Source of the DNA: Daedaleopsis sinensis
Lineage: Eukaryota; Basidiomycota; Agaricomycetes; Polyporales; Polyporaceae
Reading direction: 5' to 3'
NCBI GenBank assembly: GCA_033807695.1
Contig: CM066307.1
Span: 2,418,001 to 2,482,000, forward strand
DNA length: 64,000 bases
Shown: piece after piece, positions 45,276-61,869 of the stretch
Position numbering within the stretch: position 1 is the stretch's first letter
How the letters are laid out: the number at the start of each line of letters is the position of its first letter
Translations under genes and position numbers: made by a program
Notes under the pieces: generated by a model
Seen by the model: the letters and a program-made list of their open reading frames with translations, nothing else
Database searches by the model: none
What the model was told of the DNA's origin: nothing

Positions 45276-46051
45276 AGACTGTTGCAGCGGACGAACTTCG
45301 TTACCATGTCTAGGTTGGGCCGACACTCTTACGCTTAGCCTTCGTTTCAAGGCACGAACGCTTCGACACGGAAGCTAAGCATACGTCTACGATTCGTCTA
45401 TGTCGCAGATTGGGTTCGTGCTCAGAAAGGTCGTCGTACTCTGTCTGCTCGTCTTGCATGTCCCTAATTATTCGTCCTCCGTTCCATCGTTGTCGAATCC
45501 TGTCGCTGTCGATGCTTTTTCGTTTCCATCTCTCGTCAACTTCTGCAAGCAATACCATCACGTCGCTCCTCATGTCTACGCTGCCTGACTGAGAGGAATG
45601 TTTATGATGTCGGCCTTGTCGAAGGTATTCGCTGCAGGTAGGCTGTGCGTTTCGATTACCGGGTGGCGGACATGTAAGCCTATGGAGCAGGCGTTGCGGT
45701 ATAAACATCAATATTCGATTAAAGGTATGAGCCAAGGGCCTGGACGATAACTTCCGGGACGTCTGTTCTGCGACAGGTGCCAAAGTCGAGATGAGACGGC
45801 AATCGATGCCGGCTCTATGAGGTTCTCAGACCATTTAATCCGTTTCTATCTACCAAATACATAGGTCGAGATTCAGATCATTGACGCTGCATTCAGCGAT
45901 CCACTTCATCGTCCAGGCTACACTTGTAGCGATCTTCTGTACGCAGTACGCGGACGCTCAACTTTTCCTGCGTCAATGTCCTGTTCGAGCTGCCCGTCCA
46001 TCTTGATGTCGATGACCAAGGCAGGGCGTGGGTCCTCCTGGAAATATCCGC
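45276..46051. other. Interval without a supported gene
   Basis: A minus-strand frame of 157 codons (45310-45783) has no recognisable feature. I see nothing else. Confidence 0.35.
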
Positions 46052-47440
46052 TCATCTATCCCATTCGAAAGAGAAAGGATAGGAGAAAACACTCACCATG
46101 GACCTGACACTATTCCAGTGGGAGGAGGATGCGCCTGTGGTCGACCGTCGCGGCATATTGAAAGCGATCGTCGGAACAGCTGTAGGCTCCGTCTGACCGA
46201 AAGTCAGCATGCCGCGCGATGCAAGGGACTGTCGCGCATTCAACCTAGAGGTCTTTCAGTAGGATCTCGCCTAGAGGATACGGGGTCGCATAAGCGGCTA
46301 CGCACGCTGCTAGCAAGGTATTGGCATACACTGCAGAGAATAGGGTTAGCCGATTATCCCGAGCACCAGCGTAACGGCTGCGTACACTTCGTTCCTACGA
46401 TCCCGAATGCCGAGTACACCAGATTGTCGGGCATCACGCGTGTCTGAAATCCTCATGAGCCCACCTTCTGGAAGCCAAGTGAGTTAAGCGAGCACGTACG
46501 AAGAGAAATGAGAGGACGTTGAATGATCTGCAAACAATCAGGTATGTTGAGTCAGAAGACACACTAGGATGCTTGCGAGACTCTACCCTGTGACCAGCCC
46601 TACAGCATCACAAGTAGAATTATGAGCGACAGCACGTATGTACACGCGCTTAGATACTCACCTGTATTGATGGAGTAGAGAATGATAACATCGATCATGG
46701 AATCCGTCCTGGTAGGCGCGAGGATGTCAGACCACGAGGGAAGCATAGTACATCATGCATTACTGGCTTTTTCAACCCGGTGCGACTTTGGCGCAGGGAT
46801 ATGATGAGGACTGTCGTGAGCAGGAAATCCGCCGAGACAGCCATCGCGGAGCCAGCCGATATGAACCACTAGGATAGACATGAGCATATTCTATCAGGAT
46901 ACTCCGACCGGAATCGGCACTCACGGTAACTTGGCGGAACTGGCTGAACGTCGGCAGAATAAAGCTGGATGCGACGATTGTATAACTGCTACTTTAGAGA
47001 AGCTGAAGTCACTTACGCCATAGCGGTAGCGGCTGCATTAAGGGAGACATGTCAGCAAGACCACTCTCTTTGTGACGCGTGCAAGCCATACCGCTGAACA
47101 TTCCTGCAAGTGCGCGCGATACAGGTGAGTACCGAGGAGTAGATCGCACTAACTAGTAGCGCTAACCTATTTCGCCCAAGAAGAGGAGTATCTATGTGAT
47201 TTGTCAGTTCGATACCGCTAGTAGAACTAAAGCCTTGAGCGGATGCCAACGTACCGCTAGCGCTGCAACAGGACGGTACTTGGCTCCCACTAGGGTTTTC
47301 ATATGTGAACAGTAGGCCGTGTGAGAAGAGACACTTATGCGTACCAAGGATGACCCGACGAGCAAAAAAGCTGTCCCAAGGAACGAATAGTAGTCAACAT
47401 CCGATAGTGTCGCGGTAATAGAAGTAGTACCTTTGGGACG
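46052..47440 (-). pseudogene. DUF6534 membrane protein, broken copy
   Basis: Minus-strand exons read RYYFYYRDT, SFFARRV, GAKYRPVAALA, LLFLGEIG, GMFSG and AATAMA, then WFISAGSAMAVSADFLLTTV-LIISLRQSRTGLKK (about 46865-46765), DSMIDVIILYSINT, VMPDNLVYSAFGIVGTK and VYANTLLAA, and a tail ALNARQSLASRGMLTFGQ to 46052. This is the same exon pattern as the other two DUF6534 genes. The link between YYFYYRDT and SFFARRV, which should carry two or three helices, is missing and a stop follows YYRDT, so there is an internal deletion. Exons further on are separated by intron-like spacers but some joins are poor. Confidence 0.58.
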
Positions 47441-50134
47441 CTATGATCACTACACCCTATACCAAACGAGCACGACGTCTTCAGATTGGGTAATTCTCAG
47501 AGATTCGGGGTATGTCTTACCGAAGACAGAGGGAGAAGCTGACAGTGTCAATGGTCAGTATGACACTGGCAGGTGTAGAGATATATCATGAGACTGACAT
47601 TGATCGACCTGCAGAACATAGCCGAGATGACGATCAGAGACTAGAAGCGATGCTATCTATGGTAGATTTGCTCGTACCAGATCCCGTACAACAAGTTTTG
47701 CGGCTTGAAGAAAGAGACTGTGAGGTAATAGTAGCTGCGAGGAGCATTATAACATGCTACACACACACGAGCATAAATATGAGGGTTGGACTGACCAAAT
47801 GTGCGTGCTCAAGAGCGTGTTGAATGTTTCCAGGATACTACCCAAAGATCAGCCTGAGTATCTAGAGTTCTCGATGGCCGAGACTTGGACTCCGCTCAGT
47901 ACGCACAGTACAGATCCGACCTAGCTCTGTTTCGTCAGCGTCGCCTCAAGGTCGAGTACGTATGTCCCTACCAATACTTTGAGAATCAACGGATCTTTTG
48001 AGTACTGCCTAGCATATTGATACGACTGATGCAGAGTGAATCCATATAGCCTGGGCATGGAAAGAATACAGGGTCAGTACACCCTGTTCGGTCTCCAGAC
48101 CACGAGCGATACGTACACAAGCCCCACAAAGGTCCCTATCTGTAGGGCACCGAATGTGTCATTCAGCGACGGGACGCTTGGAAGCAGTGATGGAAGACTG
48201 TGGGATCCGTCGCCAGCAGTAGGAGCAGACATGGCGGAGACACCGAAGAGCTGCTCATCAAAATTGGGTCGCGGGCTCTTCATATACTCCCGAGCGATTG
48301 CAGATCATTGTGGCGGCGGGGAGAGGGCACTGCTGTACGTCACCGCTCAGGAAGTTCGGACTTGAAACAAGCTCCTTCGAGATCACGGGACGACGTTAGT
48401 GCGTGGCGGGAGCTGTGGCGATATGTGAGTAGTGTCTAGTAGTGTTCGTAAGATTGAATACTAATGTATTGAGTTCCTCATGATGGTCTATGCTGGTCTA
48501 TGATGGTCTATGAGCTAGACTCGAACAGACTCGAACGCAGTCTCAGTCTGTCAGGACGTGATGGCGGAGGACGAAACGAGAACACGTCCCTAGTGGCGTT
48601 GATGGACCCGGACGGTGGGGACGAGCCTAATGGTCTGCCGCCATCATCGTCGAAGACGCGATGCATCTGTGCCAATGTACACGTTGTGCATAAGTAGTCC
48701 TGTGCGTAGACGTAGACGTACGTCTAGTATGTGGTGTAGGTTTGGTTTTGTACACACACTCCCTGGCCAGGGACCGTAGGACCATTCCTAGTCTCGGCTG
48801 GCCTGGCAAGGTCGTCCCTAATGCCAATCCGTTCTCCGGGAGCTGCAGGGAGCGCGTTCTAACTTTAAACCGACCCCCTCACGCTGTTGTTTCGCATCCA
48901 TTCGCCCCCATATTTGGGCGGCCAGCTGTATTCTGTAAGTATTAGCTATTAGTCATGAAGGTCATTGAAATGGATTACTTGCCATATGCTGGGCCTAATA
49001 AGGCTTGTCCTGCCGTAAAGTCGTCGGAGGCGCGAGCGCCTCGGATGGACGCCATCAAGACGTAGCGCCATCAGACTCAAAGGCACCATCCGAAACGCGG
49101 GAAGGTTTTCCCCTTTTCCACCTTCTACCACTGCCCCTCTACCACCTCCAGTCGAATCCTCCCGGACCCCGCAGATTCCTTTGGATGTACAAGCTACACG
49201 CTTCTACACGCTTTTCGGATGCGTCAAGAGCGCAGTATGATAAGAAAAGATCGACTGTCATCTTTTCAGCATAGTCGGCAACGGAGACTAAGAGCGCAGC
49301 GCTCAGGACGCGATAGAAGATTTCCCCTTCGTCCTCGGAATGGCCGTCGATCCATCGTAACCTCGCGACCCGGTGCTCAGCCTTGTGGGACCCCCGTCAA
49401 CGCGTGCAGTGCATCGAGAAGGACGTCGGATAAGTTGTTGAATAGTACGTCTCCCCACTTGCTTCTTATTCGTACGATAGAGTGTCCCCCTGGTGTCCCC
49501 CTTTACATTCGTTCCACCCCAATTCCTTCATAACAAGACAGCTTGGTCCTCGTACCTTTAGACTGTGGTTCACCCCAGATCAAATACATCTTGTATACAT
49601 TACAGGAGATTGCGACAGGACATTCAGATATTCCATAGGTAATTGCCGCGATCACGCCCACGGCCACTCACTTCTCGCGCTCTTCAGTGACTCACACGTT
49701 GCATGTCCCTGCAAGTTCGTGATCTTCTGCAAGAGCAGTTCTAGAGGTATGAGCGCTGTGAGAGACCGCTCATACGACGCTTCTAATGAGAGCTGAGAAC
49801 GTTGCATGGGATTGCTGACTTATGACTTCAAGTGATGCTTCGACCGCCGATATCAGAGCTCCACAAGGACCATGTTGTGCCGTACCTTTTGTGGGCGTAT
49901 GTCAGGCGTATGTGCAATCTCGCTGAAAACCGTTGTGCGGCTAGGCTCGTTCGGAAGTATCAGGGAGTCCTCTGTCACCATCCGACGCACACACACATCC
50001 GCGGCTCCATCGATACGACAGTTTGTCGGATTGCGTACTGACCTCTTTTTCTAACGCAATAAGCCTCTTCTACAGCTCGTGCCCGGACATCATATCTATC
50101 CCCCATATCAGCCGTCTGCATCCCTCAAATCGAC
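47441..50134. other. Interval without a supported gene
   Basis: Several frames start with ATG (for example 47512-47823, 103 codons) and a possible exon GQYTLFGLQTTSDTYTSPT starts near 48073, but there is no domain or consistent model. A short tandem repeat of ATGGTCTATG occurs at about 48482-48513. The last 100 bp are the leader of the GMC gene. Confidence 0.35.
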
Positions 50135-53116
<2,982 letters not shown>

Positions 53117-53290
53117 ACGCGACAGAACAAGAAAGCTATATTATTTTGAGCATCTGAGTCGAAGTAGGAGCGTCCAGAGATGGTGATTACTACTATGCGG
53201 CAGGGGTCGTCCTGCGTATGTACAAATACACCTAAAGCCGCTACTGCTTGGCGATTAAGCTCTTGGCAACTATGCATTACTGTCTACTGC

Positions 53291-56200
53291 TCATGCCTCT
53301 GAAGCTCCAGCGTCGGCTTTCGCTTGGATGTCCTTGATAGTCACGTCCGCCAGGAGCTGAAGTTGCGATATGGCGAGAATGGGGCGCAGCGCATACGACA
53401 GTGCGACCGCCGACAGAGAGTCGAGGCCGTACGTCGTCAGCGGGACGTCGATGGAGACTTCGTTCTCCTTCAGGTCCAGGACGCGGCAGACAACTTGGGT
53501 GACAGTCACAGATTCATCATCGTCGGCGTGTTCTGCGTCGTCGTCGTCCTGCGGGACGAGGTGGTCGTAGGCTGTCGATGGACCGAGGCTGTCGCGAACA
53601 GCGCGCCAATCGAGGTCGGGGACGTATTGCGAGACAGTACCGCCGCTTCGCAGCTTTTGAATTCCGTCATCGAGATAGTCACAGAGCTCTAAAAGGGAAG
53701 TCAGCGATGACTCCGAGAAAGAGATGGGAGCAAGCTCGTACCCCTTGCGGTCATGCCCCACTTCATAACGTGTCGGAGACGGTTGATGTAATGCGAGTCG
53801 TCGCTCATGAGGAGAACACTGCTGTCGAGGATCAAAGGAGACACCATTGAGAACGCGTTTTTGTACTTCGCGGTCATACCCGCCAGTGCGGTGTTCGCCC
53901 TGATAGTGACGGTGAGCGTTGATAGCTAGGAATGAGTGTATCAGATACTCACGCTGCGTAATTCGTCTGCCCGGGGTTGCCGAGCAAGCCCGAGACGGAC
54001 GAGAACGAGACGAGGAACTCGAGGGTGTTCAAGTCGACCGCTTGCTCGAGAACCTTGAACCCTTGGAGTTTGGCCGGGAATGCGCCCTCAAAGCTGGCTT
54101 CGGTGTGAGAGGCAAATGCGCCGTCGGACAGCGTCGTGGTCAAGAGCATGCAGCCTCCAAGGGGCCGCTCCAGACCACGAATCAACGTAGACATTTCCTC
54201 TTGAGAGGTCGCGTCCACGGCCATCGAGCGCAGGATGAGGTCTTCACGACATTCCAGGTAAGCTAGAATGCGTAACGCGATGTAGTCGCCACGGCGCCGC
54301 AGGCTGTCGACTCCGGAACGGGAGGTGAGAAGAATATGGCGAGCTCCATTCTTATGCAGACGTCAGCGTTATAGTCAGAGGCAGTACGAAAACGGAACGC
54401 ACCTGGTACATCCACAAGGCTATGTGCAGTCCAAGACTGCCCATGCCTCCAACGAGAAGGTACGCCTTAGCCGGATCGAACAAGTAAAGAGAGTGCGGTA
54501 CCGTTTTCGTGGCGATGCCTTCGAGCAGCTTGGGAAGGGGAGTGTAGGGGATCTGGGCATCAGTCCGGTACCCGATGGCATGGCGCAGCGCGTCTCCGAG
54601 AGCCCACGGGTTCTTCTCCGCGATGAACGCCAATCCCTCTGCAGGTTGATTCCACAGCATCAACCGAGTATGCGTGGCGGCGACGTGACGCAGTGTGGCG
54701 ACTTGCTTGGGATCGCGAGCTCCGGAGAAGACGAACGACGGAGGGTGCAAGTAGCTCTTCTCGAGTTCGGCCCCAGCGAGGGCCGGGGTCGCAACCACGA
54801 ACATGCCCAGTCCCGCGCATACGTCTCGAAGTTGGGCGCGTAGGCCATCGTCCTCTTCGACTACCAGCACCGGCACGCCACGGAAGCGGCGAGGGTCGAG
54901 TGGGCCGACCGCCAGGGATACAAGGGTCGGAGCAAGGACACTCGGCCCACGAGTAATCTGATCTGATCTGAACCCTTGGGAATCGACCTCGATATAGGAC
55001 CCGATGTGTGCAGGAAGGACGCTTCTGATAGGGCCAGTGGATACTCCAACGATCTGCTGTGACGTGCCCTCCACGCTGCCAACATACGTCCAGAGAGATC
55101 CGGGGAACGATGCGACACTCTCCACCCGCACGACGACGTGGTCCGCATCCGACGTCGGGGAGGAGATCTGGACCAGCTTGCCGTTATTAATCTCCCATGG
55201 CTTCGTGGTGTCGAAGGCAGCCTCCGAGGTCGGAGGCTCTGTGAGCTCGATCCGGGGAGCAGACAGTGTGCCGTCAGCATGGACACGGAGGTCGAGCTCC
55301 GAAGTCGTCATAGAGGATATGCGGCGCGCGAGCTGCTCTTTCTGAGGAGGGGTGCAGGATGCGTCGAACACAGCGACGCGTATGGTCCATGCGCGGTACT
55401 CCTTGCGCAGCGCCCTTGTGAACCCCCACGACGCATCACCGTGCAGTCCCTCGTCTGCGACGAAGAGGACGGAAAGGGGGCTGAGGAGGTCGTGCGCGGC
55501 GAGCTGCTTCTGTATCTTCATCTCCTCTCCCCGTACGTACGGGATGATGAGGGTCGCGGGGGTATTGGAGACGAGTTTGGCGTGACCATTGCCGACAATA
55601 TGTCCGTTCGCGTGTCCATTGGCGTGTTCGTTCGCGTGTCCATTGGCGTGTCCGTTCGCATGTCCATTCGCGTGCCCGTTCGCGTGCCCGTTCGCATGCC
55701 CGTTCATGGAGCCATGTGGTTGGCTTGGAGATGTCTCGTCCGTTAGGGATTGCTCAATGGGACGATAGACGACGTCGTAGCGTTTCTCGAGCGGCTTCGG
55801 CCGGCGGCCGTGCAGGGCGACCTCTAAGCCCTCAATGACGCACAGCGGAACTCCTTGAGGATTGGTGATCGTGTAGTTGTACGTGATTGTGTCTGGAATC
55901 AAGTCAACCTACCGCACCCGTTACGCGCGACGATGTGGCACATACCTGGGGTCCAGCTCACGAAGGTCGCGTGGGTCCAGACGGTCGAAGGGAAGGGCTC
56001 CTGATGGAATGCCGGGCAGAGGCGGATGGCAGCAATCTTAGATGGGAGGTGGTACAAGTTGGGGTCGTAGTTGCCGGTCATGCGGGGATTGATGAGGACG
56101 TGGATCGCAGCATCGAGTATGGCCGGGTGGAAGCGGTAGTCCGAGAAGCTGTCGGAAAGCAGGTGAGGCGTTGTGTATAGACAACAGCGAACCAACGTAC

Positions 56201-59200
56201 TTGGGTATGTCGTCGTCGCGAGCACGGACCTCGGTCAGTGCCTCGACAGCCCCGTTGGGACCAGTTGCGAGGTAGCACTGGCGGATGCGACAGTACATCC
56301 GGCCGAATTGTGCGAATGAAGCGATATCAGAGTAGAACGCTAGCAGGTATCAAGTTGTGTACAAACTGTGAGACAAGTAGTGATTCACTCACAGTTCATG
56401 TCCACAGGCTTCATCTGTTGTCGTATCGCCTCGAGATCCAGGGAGGCGACTCCGCGGTCCTGGATCGGGTCCAGAGAGAGGAAGCCTGTGGAATGGAGCC
56501 GGTTGTACTGCAACGCAGCACCTCAGTATCCGCCTCTGAATGGTAGCAAAGGCTGTCGGTACGTACATCGATCGGCCACGTCTTCGCGTAGTCGGAAGAG
56601 CTCGCACTCCGCACGCTCCACTTGGTCCCATCTAGCTTGACCTGTACAGGAACCGGACGGTCGGACGAGAGAGCAAGCAGCCCATGGAACTGCACATTAT
56701 ACACCTCGCTAGCCCCGAACTCCAACGCCTGAGGACACACAGGCAAGAAAAGCGCGTCAGCGAGCAAGAACTCGATCGTGAGAGACCAGAATCTGAGAGA
56801 CCGACCATCTCGATGAAGCCCGCGGCGGGCATGATCGGCTCGCCTTTGATGACATGGTCCGCGAGCCCCGGGTGCGTGCGCACGTTCATCTGCAGCTGCG
56901 GGTAGTTCATCGGCCCGTTCCGCGGCTGCCGCTGCCGCACGATCTCAGGGGTCGCGACGCACCACGGGACCGTCTTGGGCACGAACGGGTAGCGCGGCAG
57001 CGTTCCGGCGAACGCGTGCGTGCCCGCGCCGCCGTAAATCGCGTCGAAGTCGACGCAGTTGTGGCCCGCAGCGACGATCTTGCCGAGCGCGCTCACGAAC
57101 TCGAACGTCTCGACGCCTGGCTCGGGCGCGCGGGGGCGGCGGAGCGGGCAGGTGACGGTCGTGTGGTCGCGCCGCTCGGACATGGCCTGGAGGTAGCTCG
57201 CGAGCGCGGGGTGCGGGCCGATCTCGACGAACGTCGCGGACTTGTTCTTGTTCAAGATCGCGTGGATTGCCTCCTTGAAGCGGACGGGCCCGAGCGTGCC
57301 GTCCCAGTAGTACTGCACGTCGAACGCGCGCTCGTGCGCTTGGCCGGTGACGGTCGAGTACGTCGCGACTTTTGGGGCGGTCACAGAGTGGCGGGAGAAG
57401 ACCTCCGCGACAAGCTGCTCGAACTCCGTCTGGCAGAGCTTCATCATCTCAGAATGGACGGGCACGCGTGTTTTAAGTTTGCGTGCGAAGACCCCTGCGG
57501 CCGACGCCTTCGCGACTGCGAGGTCGATGTGCGACTCCGCGCCGGAGAGCGTGACCGCGCCCGAGGTATTGAAGCACCCGATCTCGAGCACGCCCTTACC
57601 TAGCTCTGCGTTCACCTCCTCGATAATCTTGACTGCATCTCTAGGCGAGCACGAAACCGCGGCCATCGTGCCCTTCGCGTCTTCGACGAGCGCTAGGGCG
57701 CGTCCACGCGCGATGGCGAGCTCGAGCGCAGCAGCCTTCGACGCCGCACCGGATGCAGAGAGAACCGCGGTCTCGCCAGCGGAATGGCCGACTACAACGT
57801 CCGGACGCACCCCCGCCGCCGCGAGCGCGTCGATGAGCGCGAGCTGGAGCATCGTGAGCGCGGGCAGCGTTACCGCGATCGGCCACGGGTCTCCGAGAGT
57901 GTCCTTCGCGTCGGGCGCGACGTCGTGTGTGAAGAGTTTCGTAGAGTTGATGAGCGATGCGCCGACGACGGACTCGTAAACCTTGTCGAGCTCCAGAACG
58001 CTCGCGCGGAATGGGGCGCATGCCTTGAATAGCTCTCTACCCACTAGGCAGCGCGCACGGGCACAAGTCAGGAACCCCGTGCCAGTTGGAGGGATTGTCG
58101 TGACTTACTTTGGAAGTGCTGCGTTCCTTGGCCGGAGAAGACAAAGACGATGGGCGGGCGCGTCTTCGGCGCGAGCAGCGGCTTGCTGAAACTCGGCTTC
58201 TTCGCGCCTCCTATGACCGCGAACGACCGCCATGTCATGGAACGTGCCCGACGTCCATAGATCCTAGAGAGCGCATCGACGTCCGTAGCGGCGCTCGCGA
58301 CAGTCAGCAGAGACTCCCCGAGCGCCGTGGACGACCGCGGAGACAGAGCTCCAGCGATAAGCAGGGAAGGAACTTGTGCCGTCTCGCTCCAGAACGCTGC
58401 GGTCTGGGCGCGCGGGGGAGGACCCTCGACCACCGCATGTCCGTTTGCGCCACCGATTCCTGAGCTAGTCATGGCGATCAACGGGAGTCCGCTCGCGGAG
58501 CGCACTTTGAGGGGCTCCGGTTCTAGTGGCACGCGCAGGCGGAACTGCGACCACCGAATGGACGGATTCGGCTTGGAGATGTTCACATTTGGAGGGATGA
58601 GGCCGCGCTCGAAGATGCCGCAAACTTTGCAGAGCGAGGCCAGGAAGGCAGTGATCTCGAGATGACTAGTGGAACAGTAAGCGAGAGTCGATTGCTGGAA
58701 CAAAGGTGCCACTTACCCAATGTTCCCTTTGACACTCCCTATAACAACCTCGTCGTCTCGCTTAAATTCCGCTCCTACCCAGTTTGCTTCAGTGGGGTCG
58801 CCTTGTGCCGTACCTAAACTGTGGTCAGACGTACGAACAGGCCTGAGAACATGTCAGAGGAGCGTACCTGTGGCGTGTAACTCTATAAAGTCTACGTCTT
58901 GTGGGGACCTCTCGGCCTGACCAAAGGCGCGAAGCATGGCATCACGTTGAGCCACGGCCGCAGGAGCATTTGCGGGAACTAGCGCGCCAGACGAGTTGAC
59001 TCCTGTCCCAAGTATCTATAAGTTTTTTGGGTATCCATAAGTATTATTTCAAATCTGCCGGAACGAAGGATAATCACCGTCGCATAGACATGGTCTTGGT
59101 CACGAATAGCAGCTTCGAGAGGCTTTAGGACGATCACTACTACTCCCTCTCCACGTCCGAACCTGCTCAGAAGAATGTAAACATCACAGTGATCACACAC

Positions 59201-60138
59201 TGAGCAAGCACGCACCCATTGGCAGAGACATCAAAGGGCTTGCACTTGCCGTCGGGAGACAGGATGCCCCCTTGAGTATAATTCAACCACTCCGCGAACC
59301 TTGGTCAAAAGGTGAAACGTTGTCGCAGTCAGCCACGGAGGGCGATACACTTACCTGTGGTTGATCTGTGCGCCACCTACAACAGCCGCTTCGCACTCTC
59401 CGGCACGGAGAGCTTGCATTGCGAGATGGGTCGCATACAAGCTGGAGCTGCAGGCAGTGTCAATAGGGACGGAGGGGCCGCGGAGATCAAGATGGTAGGA
59501 GACTCTGTTCGCGACCATCGCAGGGACGTGAGCAAACGAGCCGGCAGTTTCTGTGTCATCCTGTAGCAGTTGATCAGACATTGTGTGACAGGAGTATGGA
59601 TGTAGGGGGCGCGTACGTGGCCAGAGACGGAGACCATGTCATGGGCGACGGCCGACATGTAGCACCCTACATTTTTGCCGCGGTAGTCGATGCCGGAGTC
59701 AGAAAGACTGAGGAAGGCGACCTCGATCAGCTTGCGGACACCGACAGACATGAACCTGGCATCCTTCGCAGTAATGCCAAACTCTAAGTGGTCGAAGGAG
59801 TCGAGGTCCTTGAGGAATGCGCCCGTGTCGGTAAGAACCTGTCCGACAGCGCGACCACGGTTGCTACCCGGATTCTTAGATGGTGGGTAAGGATGACGAG
59901 ATAGAGCATGCACATACTACTGAGTATTGAGACGGGAGAGAGGGATCTTCTCGTAAGCTTCTCCTTTGTCGAGAAGGAAGTCGAAAAACGATTGGTAATC
60001 AAAGTCTTCATTCGCATGGAGGCCACTTGGCAATTGAGCAGCGACGCCGACCTGGAACAAGATAAATTGTCGGATTGTGTTACCGCGATGGGTTGGTGCG
60101 AGGTTACGTACGACGGCGATAGGAGTCATGGCGGTCAT
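53291..60138 (-). CDS. Highly reducing-type iterative type I polyketide synthase (KS-AT-DH-ER0-KR-ACP)
   Basis: Starts ATG at 60138 ([19 protein letters not shown] across an intron). KS: DTACSSS with the catalytic Cys near 59451, ELHATGTAQGD and GNIGHLEITA with both catalytic His. [13 protein letters not shown], then VVGHSAGE with Ser near 57782. [13 protein letters not shown] with the catalytic His (about 56860) and [11 protein letters not shown] with Asp (about 56110). After a NGHA-repeat linker comes a region resembling a structural KR half and an ER fold, but without any GGVG-type nucleotide-binding motif, so the ER is probably inactive. [19 protein letters not shown] and [34 protein letters not shown] with the phosphopantetheine Ser at 53417-53419. 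No methyltransferase motif and no thioesterase were seen. The chemistry predicted is ketoreduction and dehydration without enoyl reduction, which would favour a polyene; product unknown. About a dozen short introns and no stop seen. Confidence 0.88.
55597..55704 (-). repeat. 12-bp coding minisatellite (Asn-Gly-His-Ala repeat) in the PKS
   Basis: Nine consecutive four-codon units, six NGHA followed by NEHA, NGHA and NGHI, lie in the linker between the DH and KR/ER part. The synonymous sites vary little, pointing to recent slippage. It is in frame and probably an unstructured linker of variable length. Confidence 0.85.
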
Positions 60139-61869
60139 GACTGAGACAGTAGTAGCGAGCGACTGTTGAGTTCCACCGACAAAGAACGCTCGAAGGAGCA
60201 GGCAGAGTACTTATGTGCGTTTGAAGGGTTGGCATTCCGGGACCCCAGATACTGAGAGCAGAAATATAGGGCAGAAGCCGCAGTGGGCAAACACGTTGCG
60301 CCATGTTTGATACTTGGCGAGGGATGCATCTCCGCAAGGACCTTCTGTGTCATGGAATCCCAGGTCAGAACGTTGTTGCTATCAGGGGGGAATAAGGGCT
60401 GGCAGCATAATAATTGATGAGCCGCAAGGTTCCTTACAATGAGCAATTTACGAAGCTCATCAGCCTGATATATCTTTTGGAAGCGCAGCAGGTGAGATAG
60501 ATCTGTGATATCTGCTCGACAGTGCAGAGGTACGGCAGATGACTGAAAAGAAAGGGTCTGAGTCACTACCGTTCATCCGATCCTGACCCTCGGAGACCGA
60601 CACCCGCAAGTGTATGCGTAGCATTGAAACATCATCTATGGGCGTCCAGAGTTCAGAATAGCAATACTAGATGGTGCTCACTTGGACTATGACTCCGTAA
60701 GACTTGCCGCGCAACCAGCGTTGATGAAGGTTGAAAACATGTCAGAGGAACAAACCAGCGGTAACTTTGGATGGGCGCTCGGCACATTCCGGCTCACTGC
60801 ATCCGGGCGGTAGATCCTCGGGTATCGTGGTTGAGAACCTGGACTGATGCGCAAATCTTCCTTGACCAGCTACTAGTGTACTGGTACTATCGCGTCCGTG
60901 CACGTAACGACCACCGCGTAGAACTCTGCCTCTCATCATGCACACCTCAGTACCTCCATCACTGGTTCTGTCAAGGAGATGCCGTCATGAGCCACACATT
61001 CGGGTTTATCTGCGGATTCCAAGCGATCTCTATGGCAGGTTGGCATCTTTCTACTGGGCGACTACCCTTGTCCATGAGGACACCAGCAGATACCATACAT
61101 GTGGCCTTAAAAACAGCCTCAAGCGTCCAGAGTGTCAGCCTGAATGACGTTTACTCCGACGGTCTCAGGCTGCGGTGAAGCCTGTTGGGAATGATATTGC
61201 CCATCGGCGGCCACCGGGGACCGGGCTCCCCATCGGAGCTAGCGTTGGCAAGGCGCGCAACCACAATTGTATCCCTCCTTCTCTCCCGGCGCGAGTTATG
61301 ACAGAAGCTTGTGCTAAACACAGGTGGGCCGTGTATCGGATCCCGTACATCCTCGCGCGCATCCTGTTCATCAGAATCCCTGACAGTGATAGAGTTCAAC
61401 TACGCCGTCGATGACCAGTCTGACATGGTAGCTTCCAGGTATAGACCGAGGCCTGTGGTGCCAGCTACAACTTCCACCGCCGCACCGAGACGTCCGTGAC
61501 GGCGGTTCGCGTTTTGCTTCGCCAAATGAGTTCGCGCCCCTTCCTTGTTTCATAAACGTCGGACGTGCGTAGTCTCATCAGCTTCTCTGATCACGCCACC
61601 TGATACTACTTCACCTCGGACAGGGTCTCGAAAGAAGGATACTATACTCCGACAGAGCCCGACATTGCCAGTCAAACAGCGCATTCTCCATTCTATGCGT
61701 CTAGAGCAGCGCATGCACACTGCGCTGCTTCGAAATTTTCGGGCTCGAGCTATACATATACAAAGCGCCCCGAGAACCGTGGAAAGGTCGGATGCCGTGA
61801 GCGTGAGTGACACCCTGTCGACCTCTTCCTTTTCACCAGCACACCCGCACACGCTGTTCAACGACCACA
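60139..61869. other. Interval between PKS and DUF6534 genes
   Basis: This holds the PKS promoter and the leader of the gene to the right (CT/CA-rich, 61800-61869). A minus-strand frame at 60135-60566 (LRFQKIYQADELRKLLI; 143 codons, no ATG start) overlaps the PKS start in another frame and is of unknown nature. I could not support any other gene. Confidence 0.4.

Noticed and set aside
56854..57603. Long plus-strand open frames (up to 250 codons) in the PKS AT region
   Set aside because: Shadows of the minus-strand PKS; the GC-rich third positions of the AT exon keep the opposite strand open.
60135..60566. 143-codon minus-strand frame upstream of the PKS as a starter-unit domain
   Set aside because: No ATG, it ends with a stop just inside the PKS start in another frame, and no acyltransferase motif is present.
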